A stretch of DNA of 64,000 nt, taken from positions 1,674,001 through 1,738,000 of the forward strand of contig CAWFUR010000011.1 in assembly GCA_963819115.1 (NCBI GenBank), written 5' to 3'. Source of the DNA: JACVRW01 sp963819115 (lineage in GTDB: Bacteria > Actinomycetota > Thermoleophilia > Solirubrobacterales > Thermoleophilaceae). Of this stretch, positions 59,254-64,000 are shown piece by piece. Every line of letters starts with the position of its first letter. The first letter of the stretch is position 1. The position numbers and the translations under genes are program-made. The notes under the pieces are model-generated. The model was not told where the DNA came from, did not search any database, and saw nothing but the letters and a program-made list of their open reading frames with translations.

Positions 59254-60127
59254 GAGCCACCCCCATTCGTGCGCTCACACCCGCGAACGGCGCGCCCGCC
59301 AGGAGCACCAGGAGCGCCGCCAGCACGAGCTCCGGCGCGCCCAGATCGATACCGAGGCTCGGGTAGAAGTCCACGGAGGCCACGCCCGCCACGCGGCCGG
59401 CCACCGCAAGCGTGGCGATCAGGAGAGCCGCCGCGGCCAGCCGGATGTCGTGGCGCGACCACGGCAGCCGCCGGCGAACCGGGCGACCGGCCAGCGAGTA
59501 CCCGCGAAGCTCCAGCGCGGCGGCCAGGTCCACCGAGCGGTCGAGCGCCCCCGCGAGCGTGGAGCGAGCCACGGCCAGCCGGCCCGCGGGAACCGGACGG
59601 CAGCGTGCGGCGTCGCTCATGCGCGTGGCGTCACGGGCCAGCACGGGCACGAGCCGGGTGGCCAGCGAGGCGGTGAGGGCGGAGCGATACGACACGCGCC
59701 GGAACAGCCGCAGCAGCGCGTCCGGGTCCACCGCCACCGACATCAGCCAGAGAGCGACGATGATCACCACGACCCGGAGGCCGGCGAGCGCACCGGCCAC
59801 CGTGGCCTCGAGCGTCACGTCGAAGCGCCGCCCGAACACCTCGCCTCCCCGGATCAGGAGCGTGTTGCCCTCCTGGTAGACGAGCGGATTGATCACGGCC
59901 ACGAGGAGGGCGAAGGGCAGCGCCACCCGCAGGGCGCCCAACACCTCGCGGCCCACCCCGGCGCCCACGGCCGCCACTCCGATCGCGCCCAGGGCCGCCA
60001 CCAGCACCAGTGGATGCTCGTAGAGCGCCCCGACCAGCGCGAGCGACGCGCAGAAGGCCGCGGCCACGCCCGCGCGCGCGGAATGCAGCGCACTCGGCTT
60101 CGGCCGGTATACGGGCACGAACTTCAC
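59246..60127 (-). CDS. ECF transporter transmembrane (T) component, CbiQ-like
   Basis: 293 residues with five to six membrane helices and a cytoplasmic coupling region containing SYRSALTASLATRLVP and LELRGYSLAGRP, matching the Ala-Arg-Gly coupling motif of EcfT/CbiQ proteins that docks onto the ATPases. The C-terminus has two further helices. ATG at 60127 overlaps the stop of the lipoprotein gene (ATGA). Confidence 0.9.
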   Translation of the reverse strand: MKFVPVYRPKPSALHSARAGVAAAFCASLALVGALYEHPLVLVAALGAIGVAAVGAGVGREVLGALRVALPFALLVAVINPLVYQEGNTLLIRGGEVFGRRFDVTLEATVAGALAGLRVVVIIVALWLMSVAVDPDALLRLFRRVSYRSALTASLATRLVPVLARDATRMSDAARCRPVPAGRLAVARSTLAGALDRSVDLAAALELRGYSLAGRPVRRRLPWSRHDIRLAAAALLIATLAVAGRVAGVASVDFYPSLGIDLGAPELVLAALLVLLAGAPFAGVSARMGVARG

Positions 60128-61068
60128 GGGCTCTCCAGGGGGAGCTTCTCCACCCGATCGCCTGTGGCCGCCACCGCGTACGCGTCACGCAACCGGCGCT
60201 CGGACAGCGCGCGCACGCCCGCCGCGAGAGCGCGCTGGTCGAGACCGGTCACGAGCCACACGATCTCGTTCGAGGTCGGCCGGAGCGCCGCCACCAGGGC
60301 CGTGCCGTCACCGGGACGGACGGTGCGAGCCACGTCCCCGGACGAGTCCAGCAGGTCGATCCGGTCGCCGTCCGTGGAAACGCGGGCGAACACCCCACTC
60401 TTGTCGGGCGCCTCCTCGAGCGTATCCGCACCGCGCACGATCTTGGCCCGCGGCCAGGTGGCCACCACCAGCCGGATGATCTTCTCGGTGGCCGGCGCGC
60501 CGATCGAGGCTCCGTTCGCCCGCGCACCGACCCGCTCCAGCCGCGACTTCGCGTCGCGGCAGGGACCCGAGGACACGTCCTCGCACTCCACCCGCACCGG
60601 TCGCCGCCGGCCGTCCAGGCCGTGCACGAACGGCTCCGGGAAGGCGCCCACTATCTCGGGCGCCCGGGCGGCGTGCTCCCACTTGCGGTAGTCCCACTGC
60701 ACCCGGTCCCCGGGATGCAGCTCGTACTCCGCCGCACCCGTATCCGACTCCTGCCCGTTCACGAAGAAGAACCAGCCCTCGCGCCCGCCGCCGCCCTGGC
60801 TCTTCAGCCCGCCGATGGACTGCACGAAGCGCCCGCCGAAGCGGGTGTCCACGTCGAACTTCGAACGCAGCAGTCGCATCACCGTCTGGTCTTCGCGCAA
60901 CCTCGGCTCGGCGATCGACCCGATCAAACGGTGGCCGAAGTCGCGCGTGACCCTGAGTGTCACACCGTCGCCCTTGAGCTCGTCTCCCGCTCCCAGGCCG
61001 CAGCCGGCGGCGAGGCCGGCGGCGGCTACGAGGGCGGCAACGAGCCCCAGCCGACGACACACCTGCAT
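60124..61068 (-). CDS. Transcobalamin-like (DUF4430) lipoprotein
   Basis: 314 residues. A signal peptide ends in the lipobox LAAGC (lipidated Cys about 23). Residues about 35-130 form a DUF4430-type domain: VTLRVTRDFG, VMRLLRSKFDVDTRFGGRFVQ, WFFFVNGQESDTGAAEYELHPGD. In Pfam DUF4430 resembles the C-terminal domain of transcobalamin and intrinsic factor. The remainder is unrecognised alpha/beta sequence. Located directly behind a cobalamin riboswitch and before ECF genes, it is a good candidate for a surface corrinoid-binding protein (inference). The ATG at 61068 is set by the signal peptide; longer frames run into the riboswitch. Confidence 0.85.
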   Translation of the reverse strand: MQVCRRLGLVAALVAAAGLAAGCGLGAGDELKGDGVTLRVTRDFGHRLIGSIAEPRLREDQTVMRLLRSKFDVDTRFGGRFVQSIGGLKSQGGGGREGWFFFVNGQESDTGAAEYELHPGDRVQWDYRKWEHAARAPEIVGAFPEPFVHGLDGRRRPVRVECEDVSSGPCRDAKSRLERVGARANGASIGAPATEKIIRLVVATWPRAKIVRGADTLEEAPDKSGVFARVSTDGDRIDLLDSSGDVARTVRPGDGTALVAALRPTSNEIVWLVTGLDQRALAAGVRALSERRLRDAYAVAATGDRVEKLPLESP

Positions 61069-61094
61069 ACGTCGCCCCTTCCTCGAGGGTCGTT

Positions 61095-61262
61095 TGACGA
61101 GGCCGGAGGGCAGTTCTCCTGGCTTGCAGCTCCACGTCGCGCCTTCCCGAGGGCCGCTGGCCCCCAGTGGCTCAGTGCGACGCTTCAGCGCTCGCTCACA
61201 GTGGCGGGACCGCGCCGGACTCTCACCGGACTTCCCTGGACCACCGGCCAATTGGTTGGCGC
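61095..61262 (-). ncRNA. Cobalamin riboswitch
   Basis: The minus-strand leader contains the B12-box hallmarks: GGGAAGTCCGGTGAGAGTCC then GGCGCGGTCCCGCCACTGTGA (61234-61195), and downstream AAGCCAGGAGAACTGCC (61126-61110). GCCGGTGG and the GGCC arms close the outer helix. It ends about 30 nt before the lipoprotein ATG. In known cases adenosyl- or methylcobalamin binding represses the downstream gene, normally for B12 uptake or synthesis. Confidence 0.95.
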
Positions 61263-61275
61263 AGCTTAACCCAAG

Positions 61276-62151
61276 CTAGCCGCGCCGGAGAGCGGCGGTC
61301 ACGCCGCCGAGCACCACGGCCGCGGTGAGCGTGATCATGCCCGCCCCCGCCACGATGGCGGTGTGGTCTGACGCGAACTGGACCACCTCGTCGGGACGGG
61401 TGAACACGATCGTCAGGGCGAGAAGGGTCACGGCGCCCACGGCCACGAGCGTGAGCGCGGCCAGCCCGACCGTCGTGCCCCAGTCCACCGCCCGTGCCCA
61501 GGCGGCGGTGACCTTGGTGCGCCCCACACGCTCGGGCCAGCGCTCAGCGGCTGCGCGCAGCCCCGCGGCGATGGCCAGCGTCCAGCCGCCCGCGAGCAGG
61601 AAGCCGCCCAGCACGTCGCTCGGGAAGTGCCAGCCGAGCACGACCACGCACAGGCCCACGCTCAGGGCCAGGCCCATGCCGAGCACGGCCGCCAGGGGGC
61701 GGGCGCGGGGCGGGGCCACCAGCACCCCCGCGAGCGCCACGGACATGGCAGCGGTGGAGTGACCGCTCGGGAAGGCGGCGGGATCCACGTGCGCGCCGCC
61801 CACGGTGCCGCTGAACCGGGGGTAGGCCAGCAGGAGCTTGAGAAGCTGGCTGGAGATGCTCGTGGCGGCGACCAGAGCAATCACGCCGGCGGCCAGGCGC
61901 GGGCGCCCGCGCGCCAGGCCCACACCCGCGAGAAGCGCGGCCATCAGGCCCACCGTGGCCGGATCGCCGAGGTGGGCGATCCAGTTGACCCGCGCCTCGG
62001 TGGACGGCCGCTGGAGGTCGATGAAGCCGTGGAGCGCGTTGGCGTCCAGCGAGCGGGCGTCGCCCGACCCGTAGGCCACGGCAACCAGAATCAGGAACGC
62101 GATCGCGCACCAGAGGGCGCCAAGCACCAGAATGCGCGGCCGAAGGGTCAT
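61276..62151 (-). CDS. PAP2-family membrane phosphatase
   Basis: 291 residues, about seven membrane helices. The PAP2 motifs are present: KLLLAYPRF (motif 1, with only part of KxxxxxxRP), PSGHSTAAM (motif 2, catalytic His) and GWHFPSDVLGG (motif 3, nucleophilic His). Probable phospholipid or undecaprenyl-pyrophosphate phosphatase. I chose the ATG at 62151; the frame extends 27 codons further upstream without a recognisable start. It lies just upstream of the cobalamin riboswitch on the same strand. Confidence 0.85.
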   Translation of the reverse strand: MTLRPRILVLGALWCAIAFLILVAVAYGSGDARSLDANALHGFIDLQRPSTEARVNWIAHLGDPATVGLMAALLAGVGLARGRPRLAAGVIALVAATSISSQLLKLLLAYPRFSGTVGGAHVDPAAFPSGHSTAAMSVALAGVLVAPPRARPLAAVLGMGLALSVGLCVVVLGWHFPSDVLGGFLLAGGWTLAIAAGLRAAAERWPERVGRTKVTAAWARAVDWGTTVGLAALTLVAVGAVTLLALTIVFTRPDEVVQFASDHTAIVAGAGMITLTAAVVLGGVTAALRRG

Positions 62152-62207
62152 ACAACTCAAGGTAGCGAGCGTCCTAGCGGACTTCGCCGAGTCGCCAGGA
62201 CCGCCGC

Positions 62208-62213
62208 TACAAT
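62208..62213 (+). promoter_or_regulatory. -10 hexamer TACAAT ahead of tRNA-Glu
   Basis: TACAAT ends 11 nt before the first base of the tRNA, a fitting distance for transcription to start near the mature 5' end. The -35 is poor (TTCGCC at 62183, spacing 19). Confidence 0.5.
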
Positions 62214-62224
62214 CTCCGCGTCTA

Positions 62225-62297
62225 GCCGCCATCGTCTAGGGGACTAGGACGCCGCCCTCTCACGGCGGTAACGGGGGTTCGAATCCCCCTGGCGGTA
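62225..62297 (+). tRNA. tRNA-Glu (anticodon CUC)
   Basis: 73 nt folding as a cloverleaf. The acceptor stem GCCGCCA pairs with TGGCGGT (one G-T), discriminator A. D arm around TAGGGGACTA. The anticodon stem CCGCC/GGCGG encloses loop CTCTCAC, anticodon CTC. The T arm is GGGGGTTCGAATCCCCC. The 3' CCA is not encoded, as in many Actinobacteria. Confidence 0.95.
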
Positions 62298-62348
62298 CTG
62301 CCCGGGTCTACGAGAACCCGTCGAGCCCGACACTGGGGAACGCGGACG

Positions 62349-62747
62349 TCACTCCGGCAGCCCCAGGGCCGCGCGGGCCTCGGCCTCGGTGCGGTACCAG
62401 CTCCAACCGGCGACCATGCCGTCGCGGACGGTCGCCACCTGCCACATCGTCTGCTCGAGCGGCATCCCGCTTCTGGCCGCCGTGCCCTGCACGCGCGCCT
62501 TGACGATCGTCGAGTCGCCGAACGCCTCCACGTGCTCGACCACGGGCCGCCAGTCCGGGAACACGGTCACCATCAGGTCGAGGAACTCGCGCACCCCCGC
62601 GTGCCCCCGGTAGACCGTGGCCTCCGACTCCTGGATCAGTGAGGTGAACTCGATCTCGGGGTGCGTGATCGCGAGGAAGCCGTCGATGTCACGGCGCCCC
62701 AGGGTGTCGAAGGCTCGCCGCGCGAGTTCGATGTTCTCCTCGGACAC
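62349..62747 (-). CDS. SnoaL-like nuclear-transport-factor-2 fold protein
   Basis: 132 residues: ENIELARRAFDTLGRRDIDGF, then IEFTSLI, VYRGHAGVREFLDLM and FPDWRPVVEHVEAFGD, as in SnoaL-like/NTF2-fold proteins. These are often small ligand-binding proteins or isomerases. Function unknown. GTG start; 3 nt after the stop of a related gene, with which it forms a tandem pair. Confidence 0.8.
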   Translation of the reverse strand: MSEENIELARRAFDTLGRRDIDGFLAITHPEIEFTSLIQESEATVYRGHAGVREFLDLMVTVFPDWRPVVEHVEAFGDSTIVKARVQGTAARSGMPLEQTMWQVATVRDGMVAGWSWYRTEAEARAALGLPE

Positions 62748-62750
62748 GGT

Positions 62751-63149
62751 CTAGCCGGGAAGCCACACGGCATCGAGCGCGGCCTGAGGATCGCTGTGGC
62801 TCACGACTCTGAAAACGAGTCCGCCCCGCAGGTCGAACACGAACCCGACCGTCGTCTCGATGTCCACGCGCGGGCCGGGCGCGACGGCGGTGATCTGTCC
62901 CACAACCCCAACCCGGTCATCGCGATCGCGGAACTCTCGGGGCTCGATCAGATAGGTCTCCCAGTCCTCCTCCATGTCGCGCGCAAAGCGGCGCATGCCC
63001 TCGTGTCCGCGATAGACCAGCCCCTCCAGCTGGGCCCGGAAGGGCACGAACTCGCACTCCGCGTCGAACATGCGCACCAGGTCATCCACAGCCCGGGCGT
63101 TGAACGCCGCGATGACCCGCCGGACGATCTCCACGTTGTCCTGCGACAT
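62751..63149 (-). CDS. SnoaL-like nuclear-transport-factor-2 fold protein
   Basis: 132 residues, clearly related to the following gene: DNVEIVRRVIAAFNARAVDDL, YRGHEGMRRFARDM and a conserved Trp/Tyr stretch. ATG at 63149; the longer frame to 63308 overlaps arsC. A tandem duplication of the pair is likely. No catalytic residues can be assigned. Confidence 0.8.
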   Translation of the reverse strand: MSQDNVEIVRRVIAAFNARAVDDLVRMFDAECEFVPFRAQLEGLVYRGHEGMRRFARDMEEDWETYLIEPREFRDRDDRVGVVGQITAVAPGPRVDIETTVGFVFDLRGGLVFRVVSHSDPQAALDAVWLPG

Positions 63150-63165
63150 GGCGTCCGAGTATCCC

Positions 63166-63558
63166 TCAGCTGTCGAGTTCCTCAACCAATTCGGCAACTC
63201 GGCGGGCGATGTCGTCCCGGATGGCCCGCACCTCGCCGAGCGGACGTCCCGCGGGATCCGGAAGCTCCCAGTCGATGTACCGCTTTCCCGGGATGTAGGG
63301 GCACTCATCCCCGCATCCCATCGTCACCACGAGGTCCGCGCGCTCGGCGATCTCGGTGGTCAGCCGCCGCGGAACGACATCGGCGAGGTCGATGTCCAGC
63401 TCGCGCATCACGGTCACCACCTCGGGATGGACCCGACCCGCGGGCGTGGTGCCCGCCGACTCGGCGTCGTGGCGGCCCGCCGACGCACGCTCGAAGAGCG
63501 CCCGGCTCATCTGGGAGCGGCCGGCGTTGTGCAGGCACACGAACAGAACCCGCGCCAA
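63166..63558 (-). CDS. arsC: Arsenate reductase, thioredoxin-coupled type
   Basis: 130 residues of the low-molecular-weight protein tyrosine phosphatase fold. The P-loop is VCLHNAGRSQMS (C8-x5-R14). Cys82 and Cys86 in TMGCGDECPYIPG fit the relay cysteines of thioredoxin-linked arsenate reductases, and WELPDPAG carries the general-acid Asp. It reduces arsenate to arsenite. The start is a TTG at 63558 directly after the aquaporin stop (TAG at 63561-63559). The pairing with an aquaporin suggests arsenite leaves through that channel. Confidence 0.88.
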   Translation of the reverse strand: MARVLFVCLHNAGRSQMSRALFERASAGRHDAESAGTTPAGRVHPEVVTVMRELDIDLADVVPRRLTTEIAERADLVVTMGCGDECPYIPGKRYIDWELPDPAGRPLGEVRAIRDDIARRVAELVEELDS

Positions 63559-64000
63559 CTAGGCGACCTCGACCTTCGGATCTCCGCGTACCAGCTGGTA
63601 GGCGAGAGCGCCGGCCGCCGCCCCGACGATGGGGCCGGCCACGTAGATCCAGAGGTGGTCCCACCGTCCCGTCACCAGCGCGGGCCCGAACGACCTTGCC
63701 GGATTCATGCTCGCCCCGGTCACCGGCCCGCCGAACAGCGCGTCGAGACCGACGGTCGCGCCGATGGCTATGGCCGCTGCGGCGCCGACCGCTCTCGTAT
63801 CGGTGGCCACGGCCATGATCACGAACATCAGGACGCCGTCATCACGATCTCATAGACCAGCGCGCTTCCGCTGCCGACGGTGGGCTGGGTGATCCCCAGT
63901 CCGGCCGGGCGATCGGTCCACACCGCGTACAGGAGCAGAGCGCCGGCGATCGCACCGGCGATCTGCGCTCCGATGTAGGCCAAGGCGTCACGGGCTGGGA
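63559..64000 (-). pseudogene. Aquaporin/MIP-family channel, frameshifted, runs off right edge
   Basis: The 3' part (63559-63828) encodes MFVIMAVATDTRAVGAAAAI and the second NPA region VTGASMNPARSFGPAL. Upstream, another frame gives DALAYIGAQIAGAIAGALLLYAVW and YEIVMTAS followed by a TGA at 63830-63828. The family sequence would read TAFLMFVIM, so a single T is missing near 63831-63836. The first NPA lies beyond the window. The channel resembles AqpS, an arsenite channel found in some ars operons with arsC. Indel could be a sequencing error. Confidence 0.75.

Overview
The window is very GC-rich and gene-dense, and most genes lie on the minus strand. It looks like a chromosome segment of an actinobacterium. 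I infer the Thermoleophilia (Solirubrobacterales-like), because it combines a full division/cell-wall (dcw) cluster with no ftsA, a MurE with the DNPR signature of meso-diaminopimelate ligases, a riboswitch-controlled Rpf-like muralytic enzyme, many GTG/TTG starts, and genes for cyclic 2,3-diphosphoglycerate. The class assignment is inference; no rRNA is present.

Left part (1-29.2 kb). At the left edge trpS (partial) follows a glycine cleavage operon read leftwards: GNAT acetyltransferase, gcvT, gcvH, gcvPA, gcvPB. Next comes the dcw cluster, read leftwards from mraZ at 29.1 kb: mraZ-rsmH-ftsL-ftsI, murE-murF-mraY-murD-ftsW-murG, murC-murB-ftsQ, ftsZ. Two plus-strand islands interrupt it. One is a single gene joining an MshEN-type domain to a long coiled coil (23.6-25.2 kb). 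The other is a 6.2-kb unit of PKD-repeat secreted proteins, a Pro/Thr-rich anchored protein and a degenerate Ser/Thr kinase with a membrane segment (9.9-16.1 kb). A TTGACA/TACAGT promoter precedes ftsZ. A promoter whose spacer carries phased MraZ boxes precedes mraZ.

Middle part (29.5-46 kb). It holds tadA-tadB-tadC secretion/pilus genes, a decayed stretch with two gene remnants, an oligoendopeptidase F, a methyltransferase, an M20 dipeptidase, an MFS transporter, a five-copy 49-bp tandem palindromic repeat, an Rpf-like lytic transglycosylase behind a c-di-AMP (ydaO) riboswitch, an SDR, lon with a perfect palindrome before its start, rpiA, and a CpaB-like gene co-transcribed with a minimal two-component pair.

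Right part (46-64 kb). It holds a secreted copper protein (PHM-like monooxygenase fused to a cupredoxin), a degenerate Rho paralogue, 2-phosphoglycerate kinase plus cyclic 2,3-diphosphoglycerate synthetase, a phosphoesterase-folP-glpD-nitroreductase operon, and a cobalamin-riboswitch operon. That operon encodes a transcobalamin-like lipoprotein and a complete ECF transporter, so it probably imports B12 or a related corrinoid. Then come a PAP2 phosphatase, a tRNA-Glu(CUC), two SnoaL-like proteins, and an arsC preceded by a frameshifted aquaporin, resembling aqpS-arsC arsenic operons.

A short REP-like palindromic element recurs in at least five intergenic places. Several genes (second PKD gene, aquaporin, 32.8-kb remnant) carry frameshifts that may be real decay or sequencing error.
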